Below the pieces are notes generated by a model. That model worked only from the letters and a program-made list of their open reading frames with translations. It was not told the DNA's origin and searched no databases. Below are positions 1-6,411 of a stretch of 8,740 bases of DNA, one piece after another. Both the position numbers and the translations under genes were made by a program. Each line of letters starts with the position of its first letter. The stretch's first letter is position 1. The stretch is from Cupriavidus taiwanensis (GTDB taxonomy: Bacteria; Pseudomonadota; Gammaproteobacteria; Burkholderiales; Burkholderiaceae), in assembly GCF_900250075.1 (NCBI RefSeq), contig NZ_OFTT01000007.1:1-8740 (forward strand). Reading direction: 5' to 3'.

Positions 1-435
1 GGAGGTGCTGCGCGCTACAGATTCAATGAGATTGGCTACGTATATAACAGGCCACGGTCAAATATCTTAGCCGGCATCAAGAATCCAGCAAGCCCTCCGG
101 CTAGTCCCGGTCTTCCTATCTCAACCGCGATCCAACAGCAGATTTTCGCCCGCCGGAAAGTAGTCTCTGCCAGCGTCCCCGTGGTATGGGCCTCATGGCC
201 GTGGACCGGCGATATAACAATGCCGTCTCCGAACCTCCTCGCAGAATTCGTACAACTAATGTCTCCTCCAAATACCGCTGGATGGCACTGCATTGCCATC
301 TGCGGATGGGACAACAGTACTGGAAGATTTCTGTTCAAAAATAGTTGGGGTCCATTCTGGGGCAACAGCGGATACGGAACGATCCCTTACCAATATCTCG
401 AACTATACAGCGACGTAGGGATGATCGGTTGGTAA
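1..435 (+). CDS. Papain-family (C1A) cysteine peptidase, C-terminal part
   Basis: The frame is open from the first base and ends in TAA, so the gene starts before the window and only its last 144 codons are present. The C-terminal half of a papain-type domain is readable: a segment around residues 47-67 ending in VPVVWASW fits the strand in which papains carry the 'PV' motif, GWHCIAICGWD (residues 94-104) carries the catalytic histidine (His96), and FKNSWGPFWGNSGYG (residues 112-126) carries the catalytic asparagine (Asn114). A strand, turn and the conserved aromatic/Gly residues of the C1A C-terminus follow. The nucleophilic cysteine should lie upstream, outside the window, so activity cannot be judged. 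A mature C1A domain is usually about 215-220 residues. Location (secreted or cytoplasmic) is unknown because the N-terminus is missing. The gene is the first of three same-strand genes and may belong with the transglutaminase-like gene downstream. Confidence 0.85.
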   Translation, partial: GGAARYRFNEIGYVYNRPRSNILAGIKNPASPPASPGLPISTAIQQQIFARRKVVSASVPVVWASWPWTGDITMPSPNLLAEFVQLMSPPNTAGWHCIAICGWDNSTGRFLFKNSWGPFWGNSGYGTIPYQYLELYSDVGMIGW

Positions 436-459
436 GGGGCAAAGCTAAACGAAAATGAA

Positions 460-490
460 AAACCCGGAGGAGCGCGATCTTTCGGGGTTT
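460..490 (+). terminator. Possible transcription terminator after the peptidase gene
   Basis: Twenty-four bases after the peptidase stop codon, AAACCC (460-465) can pair with GGGTTT (485-490) across an 18-19 nt loop, with extra G/C pairing possible at the base of the loop. The stem is short and the loop large; there is no clean T tract. This is a weak candidate, supported mostly by its position. Confidence 0.3.
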
Positions 491-604
491 CGTCGTCATT
501 CTTGGCGGAGACCGAGCGTGAGGGCGCGGTTCTCCTCATCGAGAAATCTAACCATCTAGCTGCAATCGCTTCGCAGATGGTTTGGCGATAGGAAGGGGGG
601 TTAT

Positions 605-691
605 ATGCTCCAAAGGCTCGCGCTGAACTGCGAAAACCTAGAATTCCAAAAGCCTTGCATCTACTATAGTCGTGCTGTCACTCTGGAGTGA
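605..691 (+). CDS. Possible 28-residue small ORF
   Basis: ATG at 605 is preceded by a purine-rich AGGAAGGGGGG run (590-600) at workable ribosome-binding distance, and reads 28 codons to TGA. The peptide (starting MLQRLALNCENL) matches nothing I know and has no signal peptide or membrane segment. It could be a leader peptide for the gene at 752 or a chance frame; only the strong purine tract argues for it. Confidence 0.15.
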   Translation: MLQRLALNCENLEFQKPCIYYSRAVTLE

Positions 692-751
692 AAATAAAGA
701 ATTCGACTAAGAAAAAAATCATTTGCTCAACTAGTGAAAATGGTGAGAAAA

Positions 752-1126
752 ATGGAAAATGAAAATGACGAGCAAAGATATCCGCTCTTTATGTCGAGAG
801 CGACCACATTTATTTTTGCCAACAACGATGGATGTGACGATAAGAGCGAAGTCCGCCTGTCTCTATCTGGTTCTCACGGAGTTTACAAGCAAATTTTGAT
901 TGCAAAAACTCTGAAGATTGGCGATCGCATTAAATTTGATCTATCGAGTCTAAACATCCAGGCTTCATCGGCAGCGGTAATGTATCGCTGCTCAGACGGC
1001 ATTGGTCGGTATATATATCTAAGAGCCCCAATCCCCGCTATCGGGCATTTCGTGACATTAAGCTGCGCTTGGGTCGCCCAACCGAATGACAGAACAGTGG
1101 AAGAGTGGTTTTTCGTGGGAAGTTAG
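752..1126 (+). CDS. Hypothetical small protein, probably beta-rich
   Basis: This is an ORF of 124 residues that I cannot assign to a family. I choose ATG 752 (MENENDEQRYPL) because GGTGAG lies five bases upstream (742-747); in-frame GTG 734 and ATG 740 would add up to six residues but lack a comparable site. The protein has alternating hydrophobic residues typical of beta strands (around EVRLSLSG, KQILIAKTL, RIKFDLSSL, GRYIYLRAP, HFVTLSCAWV), no transmembrane segment, no signal peptide and only two cysteines. A beta-sandwich or small barrel is a guess from that pattern. It sits 82 bases before the transglutaminase-like start on the same strand, so the two may be co-transcribed. With a cysteine peptidase on one side and a transglutaminase-like enzyme on the other, an inhibitor, immunity or carrier role is conceivable, but nothing in the sequence proves it; chagasin-type inhibitor motifs were not seen. 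Confidence 0.6.
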   Translation: MENENDEQRYPLFMSRATTFIFANNDGCDDKSEVRLSLSGSHGVYKQILIAKTLKIGDRIKFDLSSLNIQASSAAVMYRCSDGIGRYIYLRAPIPAIGHFVTLSCAWVAQPNDRTVEEWFFVGS

Positions 1127-1194
1127 TTTAATTTTTGATTGTCTTCGAAATACATGGCTGCACTCGTACAATTCGCTTACGGTGGGCTCATCAT

Positions 1195-1200
1195 AGGAGG
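1195..1200 (+). promoter_or_regulatory. Consensus ribosome binding site that fixes the start at 1209
   Basis: AGGAGG followed by TGA is an almost ideal anti-Shine-Dalgarno match, eight bases before ATG 1209. The upstream in-frame GTG at 1200 overlaps this site and so is unlikely to be the start. Confidence 0.8.
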
Positions 1201-1208
1201 TGATTGAA

Positions 1209-2309
1209 ATGAACTTCAGCCACATCTACCATTTGTTTGCACGTTATCCTGTATTGGCTAATGACAGATCGTTTCTGGATTGGCTGAAAATACACGGAGC
1301 GAGTAGTTGGAGGGAAACAGAAATCGATACCAACGACCAGAGAGACGTTATCGTAATATCCCACGATGAGCTGACGGCCTACGCTGCAAGAATAAAATTC
1401 AAGTTGTTGGCCGATGATTCAAGCGAAACGTGCACCGCAGATCAAAGCATTATTAGCGTAAGAGAATTCGATTTGCTGAGAAGCAACTCAAAGCATAGTT
1501 TACTAAGGGCTGCAATACAAAGTAACAAGATCAATCGTTGCGAAATAACGTCCATCTCTCCCTATGTTAATTTTGATGGGGATGATTACACTGACATCAC
1601 GTGGAAAATTGAGTTTGTTAGGAACGGTCTGAAATACATTTTGTCGATTTCTGAGGCCGGTGCGGAGGAAGCTGCTCACGGAGAAGTGGAGGTTCAGGCC
1701 AAAAGTAGCGAGCCAATAGCGATTTTTAATGAATGGCTTGCGACAAATGAAGTGCACTCACCTTATCTTTTTAAGCAGCAGGCGGAAGCGTGGACGTCAG
1801 GGCCTCTCACGGTCCGAGAAAAGGCATTTAGAATATTTTCCAACGTTCAGCGATTATACAGGTATGATTCTACGATTAGAAACATCACTGAATTTACATT
1901 GCGTGATACGTTGACAAGGGATGCCAATAATTACAGAGGAATTTGCGACGAGTGGGCCGTTGTCCAAATAAGCTATCTTCGCGCGATAGGAATTGAAAGC
2001 CGGCTTAAGTTCCTGATATGGACCCAAGGCGGACGCGTAGTGGGGCACGCTTGCTTAGAGTTCAATAATGGTGGCAAATGGACTCATATGGACGCGCTCT
2101 GGAATGCCTTCGACAATGCTGCCAGATATCGGTCTTCAGGTGCACAGCAATTGACTGTCATGGATGCCGATTATCCTATGGATTCGAGATCCAACTCGCC
2201 AGCATGGGGAGTGCCTGATCCAAGGGGAGACGGCAAACTTAACCCATATGCCGATTTTGTGATTAGCCCCCCGTACCCGGGAAACCGGCGTCCAGGATAC
2301 AGCTACTAA
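1209..2309 (+). CDS. Transglutaminase-like (papain-fold) domain protein
   Basis: The 366-residue protein has two parts. Residues 1 to about 185 match no family I recognise, and lack a signal peptide or membrane helix. Residues about 195-300 are a transglutaminase-like core: a helix TVREKAFRIFSNVQRLYRYD, then NNYRGICDEWAVVQISYLRAIGIESR with the nucleophile Cys246 at the start of the typical helix, then VVGHACLEF with His280, and WTHMDALW with Asp295. The spacing Cys, about 34 residues, His, about 15 residues, Asp is that of transglutaminase/peptidase-like enzymes. Such domains act as cysteine peptidases, amidases or protein cross-linkers; which applies here cannot be told. The tail (about 310-366) is rich in Pro, Gly, Asp and Tyr and ends in RRPGYSY, probably partly disordered. 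Codon use is AT-richer than the mobile elements to the right. The gene probably forms a unit with the gene at 752, and a strong hairpin follows 19 bases after its stop. Confidence 0.8.
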   Translation: MNFSHIYHLFARYPVLANDRSFLDWLKIHGASSWRETEIDTNDQRDVIVISHDELTAYAARIKFKLLADDSSETCTADQSIISVREFDLLRSNSKHSLLRAAIQSNKINRCEITSISPYVNFDGDDYTDITWKIEFVRNGLKYILSISEAGAEEAAHGEVEVQAKSSEPIAIFNEWLATNEVHSPYLFKQQAEAWTSGPLTVREKAFRIFSNVQRLYRYDSTIRNITEFTLRDTLTRDANNYRGICDEWAVVQISYLRAIGIESRLKFLIWTQGGRVVGHACLEFNNGGKWTHMDALWNAFDNAARYRSSGAQQLTVMDADYPMDSRSNSPAWGVPDPRGDGKLNPYADFVISPPYPGNRRPGYSY

Positions 2310-2328
2310 ATGCCGGATTTCAGAATAT

Positions 2329-2361
2329 GCGGAATATGGCCGCTTCCCGGCCATATTCCGC
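2329..2361. terminator. Perfect 14-bp hairpin ending the peptidase/transglutaminase block
   Basis: GCGGAATATGGCCG (2329-2342) and its exact reverse complement (2348-2361) flank a 5-base loop, 19 bases past the stop codon of the transglutaminase-like gene. No T run follows on either strand, so intrinsic termination is not certain; it could act as an RNA 3'-end stabiliser or as an element end. Confidence 0.5.
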
Positions 2362-2466
2362 CGCGAGACACGTGCCACGGGCTTCTTGTGAAAAGAGATC
2401 GCAGCTTTGTATTACCTCGCAGTTAAGCTACGTTCTTGGCCTGCGACCAAGATACGCCCTTGTATA

Positions 2467-2494
2467 GGGGTAGGAAACGGCTTTCGCCGTCCCC
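2467..2494 (-). ncRNA. Group II intron domain VI (branch-point hairpin)
   Basis: On the - strand GGGGACGGC, a GAAA loop, GCCGUUUCC, then UACCCC form a stem with a G-U pair and an unpaired or weakly paired A in CCUACCCC, the expected branch-point adenosine region, a few bases before the 3' splice site. Pairing is my hand reading. Confidence 0.7.
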
Positions 2495-2500
2495 TCCCTC

Positions 2501-2534
2501 CGAACCCGGTGTGCGGTTTTCCCGCGACGGGCTC
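2501..2534 (-). ncRNA. Group II intron domain V (catalytic hairpin)
   Basis: The - strand reads GAGCCCG ... CGGGTTCG, a 34-nt hairpin of the canonical domain V size. The lower stem pairs GAGCCCG with CGGGUUC, including the typical G-U pair opposite the AGC catalytic triad; the upper stem is GCGG/CCGC closed by an A-rich loop. It begins six bases downstream of the RT stop codon, the expected place. Confidence 0.88.
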
Positions 2535-2539
2535 TCCGG

Positions 2540-3877
2540 TTAGTTGTTTCCGCATCGGGGTTGGCGCGCCAATCTAAGGGCCTCGGACATCGTGAACAGC
2601 CCTAGATTAGCGAAGAAGGCATTTGGCCATCGGGTGTGATCGCGAAGGCAATGACCCTGCCCCGGACGATGAAGCTGTCGGCGCAAGATCGCTCGCAGAC
2701 GGCGACGAACAAAGCCGTCGACCGACGAGAAGGTGTAGCGGTGGGCGTGCTGGAAATAGCCGAACCAGCCACGCAAGATCGGGTTGATCGACGCAATGAT
2801 GCTCTCGATCGAATCGCCCCTGTTACGCTTGGTCAGGGCCCGGATTTTATCCCGCAACCCCATAAGACTCTTCTTGCGCACCCACCGTTGTCCCGCCTCG
2901 AACCGGTAACCGAGAAACTCGAACCCATGACCTTCCACCCGGCAATCCCCAACGTGGGTTTTGCCTGGATGCAATGTCAAGCCGTTCGCATCCACCCAAG
3001 CCCGCATGCGAGTGAGCGCAGCTTCCGCTTCCTCACGTGTGCGGCATAACACCACGGCGTCATCCGCATAGCGCACCATGACCAGCCCTGCCTGACGCAT
3101 TTCCACATCAAGCTCGTGCAGGTACAGATTTGCCAATAGGGGGCTGATAACTGCCCCTTGCGGACTGCCAGAAGTCGGCGTCCAACGCGTCAAGTCTTCC
3201 ATGATGTCTTGCTTGAGAAAGGACTGGATGAGTTCCAGAACCCGGCCGTCCAAGATTCGCCCGGCCACTCTCGCGAGAAGGGGCAGGTGTGGGATCGAGT
3301 CAAAATAGCTTTGCAGGTCGGCATCGACCACCCAGCAGTAGCCCGCTTTCACATGTCGGTCCACTTCGCGCAGCACATCCTTGCAACCCAAGCCCGGGCG
3401 GAAACCGTAGCTTCTCGGCTCGAACTCATGCTCAAAGATTGGCTCGATAACCAGCTTCAGGGCCGCTTGAACCACGCGGTCCTTCACAGCGGGTATACCG
3501 AGCGGGCGACGTCCTTTGCCTTTCGGTATGTAGACGCGCCGCACCGGCTGCGGGCGATAGCTACCATCCTGCAATGCATGCGCCAGTTCAGCAAGATAGC
3601 GGTCCCGCCCTTGTGCGAATCGCTTCACACTCATGCGGTCCACCCCCGCCGCCCCGGCGTTCTTCTCGACCTGAGCCCATCCCAGCGCGAGCGAGTCCAG
3701 GCGAAACACCTTGTCAATCAGACTGTGCCATTTACCTCCCTTAACTCCGTTTTGTAGAGCAGCCAACATAGCGTCCGTCCAGATTGAAGCTGACGCGAAT
3801 TTCCGCTGCACGCAGCTTCCCAGCGCGTTCGCATCTCGTCTAGTCGTTTCCGACACTGGCGATGCTTCGATCTTCAT
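2540..3877 (-). CDS. ltrA: Group II intron reverse transcriptase/maturase
   Basis: The 445-residue multifunctional intron-encoded protein copies intron RNA into DNA and helps the intron fold and splice. Motifs in order: IPKGKGRRPLGIPAVKDR near residues 117-134, YGFRPG near 157-162, the first catalytic aspartate segment DADLQSYFD (185-193), SGSPQGAVISPLLAN (236-250), YADD (270-273) with the two catalytic aspartates, LTLHPGKTHV (300-309), FLGYRF (321-326), and the maturase domain X around INPILRGWFGYF (364-375). It ends shortly after the maturase segment (SEALRLARQPRCGN) with no HNH endonuclease or Cys-pair motif, so it is an endonuclease-less type that probably relies on replication forks or single-stranded targets. 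I prefer ATG 3877 with an AAGGA site upstream; an in-frame TTG at 3907 behind AGGAAAG would add ten residues. Length is full and no frame is broken. The intron class is left open. Confidence 0.93.
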   Translation of the reverse strand: MKIEASPVSETTRRDANALGSCVQRKFASASIWTDAMLAALQNGVKGGKWHSLIDKVFRLDSLALGWAQVEKNAGAAGVDRMSVKRFAQGRDRYLAELAHALQDGSYRPQPVRRVYIPKGKGRRPLGIPAVKDRVVQAALKLVIEPIFEHEFEPRSYGFRPGLGCKDVLREVDRHVKAGYCWVVDADLQSYFDSIPHLPLLARVAGRILDGRVLELIQSFLKQDIMEDLTRWTPTSGSPQGAVISPLLANLYLHELDVEMRQAGLVMVRYADDAVVLCRTREEAEAALTRMRAWVDANGLTLHPGKTHVGDCRVEGHGFEFLGYRFEAGQRWVRKKSLMGLRDKIRALTKRNRGDSIESIIASINPILRGWFGYFQHAHRYTFSSVDGFVRRRLRAILRRQLHRPGQGHCLRDHTRWPNAFFANLGLFTMSEALRLARQPRCGNN

Positions 3878-4324
3878 CTCTGCTTCCTTCTGGTCTTTTG
3901 CTATCAACTTTCCTGCCCCGCTTCCCTAGTGCGCCTTTTGCTCTGACGCAGGTCTCCACGGCTCTACTCTTCCGTGTGCAGTACTATCGGGACTCTGACT
4001 CCTGCCAGCGTTCACCTCGCCGGCAGGTCTCCCCGCTTGCTTCGTGCCACCATCCCATCGTTCCGTCCTCAAACACGTGGTACGCCACCGCACCGCTTTG
4101 TCCGCCACGACAGCGTGCTGTGTTACTTCCAGGCTTCGCCACTTTAGTGCAGGCTCGCCGCCATACCCCGCCGAAACAGGTTCGTTAACCTACGGACCGA
4201 CAGTTCGCTTTCGGTTACTCCCCACCCCGCCTCACGACGACGCAGTTACCTTCAGCTACGGAGCTGTGGCCAACTCCGACAGGGACTTTCACCCTGCAAA
4301 TGGCACGCCATCACGGGCGTACAC
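3878..4324 (-). ncRNA. Group II intron 5' ribozyme region (domains I to IV entry)
   Basis: About 450 bases before the RT start have no convincing gene and are full of short stems. Two are clear: GCAGGGTGAAAGTCCCTGTC near 4277-4296, a conserved domain I-type hairpin, and the hairpin at 4001-4027, whose 10-bp stem has a G-U pair on the - strand RNA but would be an A-C mismatch on the + strand. This shows the RNA fold belongs to the - strand. Individual subdomains and exon-binding loops were not assigned. Confidence 0.7.
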
Positions 4325-4345
4325 TAAACCGCTGACGCGGTAGTG
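4322..4345. repeat. Imperfect palindrome straddling the intron 5' splice junction
   Basis: CACTAAACCGC, loop TGAC, GCGGTAGTG is a hairpin with arms of 9 bases plus a two-base AA bulge. The inner stem ACCGC/GCGGT (4328-4341) lies in the 5' exon only four bases from the proposed intron start at 4324. Some bacterial group II introns target hairpins in the 5' exon, so this may be the recognition feature, or the end of the IS91-type element. Confidence 0.5.
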
Positions 4346-5270
4346 CGAGGGACGCGGAGGTCAGTGCCTGCGTTCGATCAGGACGGTGCCTGGTGCCGGG
4401 CCATCGGGAAGGGATGGGCAGGCGGCTGGGAGCAGGATGGAGGTGCCCTACCGGGCATTCCATTCGCTGTTCCCAGGAGGTCCGTCATGACCCCGCTCCG
4501 CCAACGGATGCTGCACGACATGCAGGTCCGCAACCTCGCCGACAACACGCAAAAGTCCTATCTGCGGCAAGTTTCCCATTTCGCCCGACACTTCCGGCGC
4601 TCTCCAGAGGCGCTCGGCCCCGAGGAGATCCGCGCCTGGCTCATCTATCTTCGTGAAGAGCGCAAACTGGCGCCCGGCAGCCTCGGTCCAACTATCGGCG
4701 CCCTGCGGTTTCCCCTATCGCGTGACGCTCAAACGCGACTGGAGCGATGAGGACTTCCCTCTCCCGAAGAGACCGGTGAGGCTGCCGGTCATCCTGAGCC
4801 AGGACGAGATCACGACCTTCTTCGAGTCGGTTGCCAGCCTCAAGCAGCGCACTATCCTGATGACCGCCTACGCGGCCGGCCTGCGGGTGTCGGAAGTCGT
4901 CCATCTGAAGGTCACCGACATCGACAGCCAGCGGATGGTCATCCGTGTGAACCAGGGGAAGAACAGGAAAGACCGCTATGTAATGCTGTCGCCGCGGCTG
5001 CTCGAGATCCTGCGACTGTACTGGCATGAGGTTCATCCCCGGGACTGGCTGTTTCCCGGAGAGATGTCCGGACACCCCATCACCCGTTCCGCGGTAGGGC
5101 TGGCATGCCGGATCGCGCGCCAGCGCAGCGGGATCCAGAAGCCCATCACGCCCCACTCGCTGCGTCACGCCTTTGCCACGCACCTGCTCGAGACCGGCAC
5201 CGACGTGCGCAGGATCCAGCTGCTGATGGGGCATCGCGCCCTCTCGACGACGGCACGCTATTACCGGCCG
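4346..5270 (+). mobile_element. Remnant of an IS91-family-type transposon
   Basis: The region contains the upstream sequence and broken accessory integrase of an element of the IS91 group. In complete relatives this integrase precedes the Y2-type rolling-circle transposase gene, which is absent here. The 140 bases before the gene hold a small hairpin (TGCCC 4444-4448, GGGCA 4453-4457) but no terminus I can define. The right limit is where the RIT element begins; the left limit is uncertain and may lie on the other side of the intron. Confidence 0.4.
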
Positions 5271-5309
5271 AAAGTTTTTATGTGCTGTGTCGAATCGAGC
5301 CGGCGATAG
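4487..5309 (+). pseudogene. Frameshifted, 3'-truncated tyrosine recombinase of IS91-element type
   Basis: ATG 4487 follows GGAGG (4476-4480) by six bases and begins MTPLRQRMLHDMQVRNLADN. This is the start of a tyrosine integrase with an N-terminal SAM-like DNA-binding domain (to about residue 75). The frame then breaks: after GALRF the family sequence (YRVTLKRDWSDEDFPLPKRP) continues in the next frame, which one extra C in the CCCC run at 4712-4715 explains. The catalytic domain keeps all motifs: Arg in AAGLRVSEV, Lys in QGKNRKDR, HSLRHAFATHLL, LLMGHRALSTT and the tyrosine in ARYYR. The last codons (PKVFMCCVESSRR, about 5268 onward) do not belong to the family; they are read from the left end of the RIT element. 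As it stands the gene would yield only an inactive 87-residue fragment, unless the extra base is a sequencing error or is bypassed by slippage. Family placement rests on recognised sequence pattern, not a search. Confidence 0.8.
5271..5290 (+). repeat. Outer left-end motif of the RIT element
   Basis: AAAGTTTTTATGTGCTGTGT begins where the IS91-type integrase loses family similarity. It shares TTTATGTGC with the right-end copy in the same orientation and is an imperfect inverse of the inner left copy. Confidence 0.5.
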
Positions 5310-5333
5310 CAAAGGTCTCCGGTGGTAGAAACT

Positions 5334-5346
5334 CTACATAAAAGTT
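5334..5346 (-). repeat. Inner left-end motif of the RIT element
   Basis: CTACATAAAAGTT on the + strand matches, as an inverted repeat with one base indel, the right-end motif at 8698-8715 (- strand CTGCACATAAAGTTT). It also pairs with the outer left copy about 50 bases away, making the left end itself dyad-like. Confidence 0.5.
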
Positions 5347-5400
5347 GGGCAGGATGGGGAGGCCCGCAGCCAACAATCAGCGTGCGCAACCTCCGCAGTC

Positions 5401-6411
5401 CTACAGTGAATGCAGCCACTCGAGCAGCGTCTTGTTCTGCTGCCAGGACGGGATCTTTGGAAGCGACGTACCGTCGGTGGCTTTCTCGAGAGCCTTGCGC
5501 TTCATCTCAAGATTTGCGCGAGCATAAATCTCAGTTGTCTTCACATCGACGTGGCCGAGGAAGTCTCGGATGATCTCGAGCGGCACGCCACTCTGCAGCA
5601 GGTGCATTCCCTTTGTGTGTCTCAGACTGTGAGGACTCACCCGCTGTGTGAAGTCGGGGTGATTTCGCCGCACAGGAACCACATACTTTTGCAGGAGATA
5701 ACGTACGCCCGAGCGCGATAACCGTGTGCCTTGCCGATTCTGGAAGAGTGGCTTGTCGGTGTGTTCAGGGCGATCGAGGTTGTTATCGCGTCGATGCTGG
5801 CGTAGCAGCTCGACTGTCGAGTCCATCAGCGGCACGGCGCGTAGCTTTCGACCCTTTCCCCTGAGCCGCACCTGCGGTGGAGGATCCAGGCGCACGTCCC
5901 CGGCGTTCAGGTCAATCAACTCCTGTACCCGGGCACCGGTGTCATAGAGTACGCTTAACATCACTGCATCCCGACGGCCTTCAGACGTATGCAGGTCCGG
6001 TTGTGCGAGAAGCTGCGCAAGATATTCCCTGGAGAGGTAACCGACGCTGGCGCGCGGCTGTCGCCGCAGCGGAATCGCGAGGACCTGCTGACACTGCAGC
6101 AGGCGTTCGGGTACTTCCGACTGTACGTAGCGGAAGAACGCGTGCAATGCCGCGAGGCGATGATTCTGCGTGCTGACCGAAACATGCCGTTCGTTGGCCA
6201 GGTGATCAAGGAATGCCTCGACCAGGCCTACGTCGATCTGTGCCAGAGACAGACGCTCCAGTGCGATTCCCCGCACGTCACGACAGTATCGCAGCAGCAG
6301 GGTGAACACGTCGCGATAGGCCTTGATCGTGTTGGGGCTCAGGTTGCGCTGTGCGGCCAGATGGTGCGTCAGGAAGCTGGTCACGAGCATGGATAAATCC
6401 GTCGGCTTCAT
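5401..6411 (-). CDS. ritC: Tyrosine recombinase RitC, third gene of the trio
   Basis: This 336-residue integrase breaks and rejoins DNA through a 3'-phosphotyrosine. Residues about 1-105 form an N-terminal SAM-like core-binding domain (NLSPNTIKAYRDVFTLLLRY and following). The catalytic domain (about 120-310) has Arg161 in YDTGARVQEL, Lys186 in RGKGRK, His261 and Arg264 in PHSLRHT, His287 in FLGHVDVKTTEIYA and the nucleophile Tyr296. A tail of about 40 residues ending in EWLHSL follows. ATG 6411-6409 overlaps the ritB stop by four bases (ATGA), with AGGAG (6418-6422) six bases upstream, so translation is probably coupled. Of the three it is the most Xer-like in its catalytic motifs. The 130 bases after its stop are non-coding and hold the left-end repeats. 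Confidence 0.88.
   Translation of the reverse strand: MKPTDLSMLVTSFLTHHLAAQRNLSPNTIKAYRDVFTLLLRYCRDVRGIALERLSLAQIDVGLVEAFLDHLANERHVSVSTQNHRLAALHAFFRYVQSEVPERLLQCQQVLAIPLRRQPRASVGYLSREYLAQLLAQPDLHTSEGRRDAVMLSVLYDTGARVQELIDLNAGDVRLDPPPQVRLRGKGRKLRAVPLMDSTVELLRQHRRDNNLDRPEHTDKPLFQNRQGTRLSRSGVRYLLQKYVVPVRRNHPDFTQRVSPHSLRHTKGMHLLQSGVPLEIIRDFLGHVDVKTTEIYARANLEMKRKALEKATDGTSLPKIPSWQQNKTLLEWLHSL

Larger units (their letters stand above)
436..751. other. Intergenic gap with little recognisable content
   Basis: About 315 bases separate the peptidase from the next convincing gene. Visible in it are the weak terminator candidate, an 8-bp inverted repeat (AACCATCT at 550-557 against AGATGGTT at 575-582), and one short reading frame at 605-691. 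I see no convincing promoter, RNA gene or truncated transposase. Confidence 0.5.
2464..4324 (-). mobile_element. Group II intron, apparently complete
   Basis: The element reads on the - strand. The proposed 5' end is GTGTACGCCC at 4324 reading down (the consensus is GTGYG, so the fifth base deviates), followed by a GGGTGAAAGTCCC segment typical of domain I. The RT/maturase ORF sits in domain IV, followed by domain V (2501-2534) and domain VI (2467-2494). The 3' end is placed at ...CCCCTAT (2464), matching the usual AY ending; AC ending at 2462 is an alternative. The total of about 1.86 kb is normal for an ORF-bearing bacterial intron. Ribozyme and ORF both look intact, so mobility or at least splicing is plausible. 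It separates the peptidase block from the IS91-type integrase and is transcribed against both. Exon-binding sequences could not be identified with confidence, so the boundaries are inferred from ribozyme ends only. Confidence 0.8.

Noticed and set aside
550..582. AACCATCT/AGATGGTT inverted repeat as a terminator
   Set aside because: No gene ends just before it, there is no T run, and the 17-base loop is large.
2435..2451. CTTGG/CCAAG small hairpin near the intron 3' exon as an integron attC-like site
   Set aside because: There are no attC core consensus sequences and the 5-bp stem is easily due to chance.
3158..3757. 199-codon open frame on the + strand
   Set aside because: It lies antisense to the reverse transcriptase, whose motifs are complete; the translation has no family features and follows from the GC-rich codon pattern of the real gene.
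2540..3877. Diversity-generating retroelement or retron reverse transcriptase
   Set aside because: Domain V and VI hairpins directly follow the gene and a maturase domain X segment is present; no template/variable repeat pair or msr/msd-like RNA is seen.
4343..4486. Upstream extension of the integrase frame to 4343
   Set aside because: ATG 4487 has a GGAGG site at six bases and begins with the family N-terminus; the extension codes for unrelated sequence.
4692..5312. 206-codon open frame on the - strand
   Set aside because: It is antisense to the integrase catalytic domain with its HxxRH, GH and Tyr motifs; no recognisable protein features.
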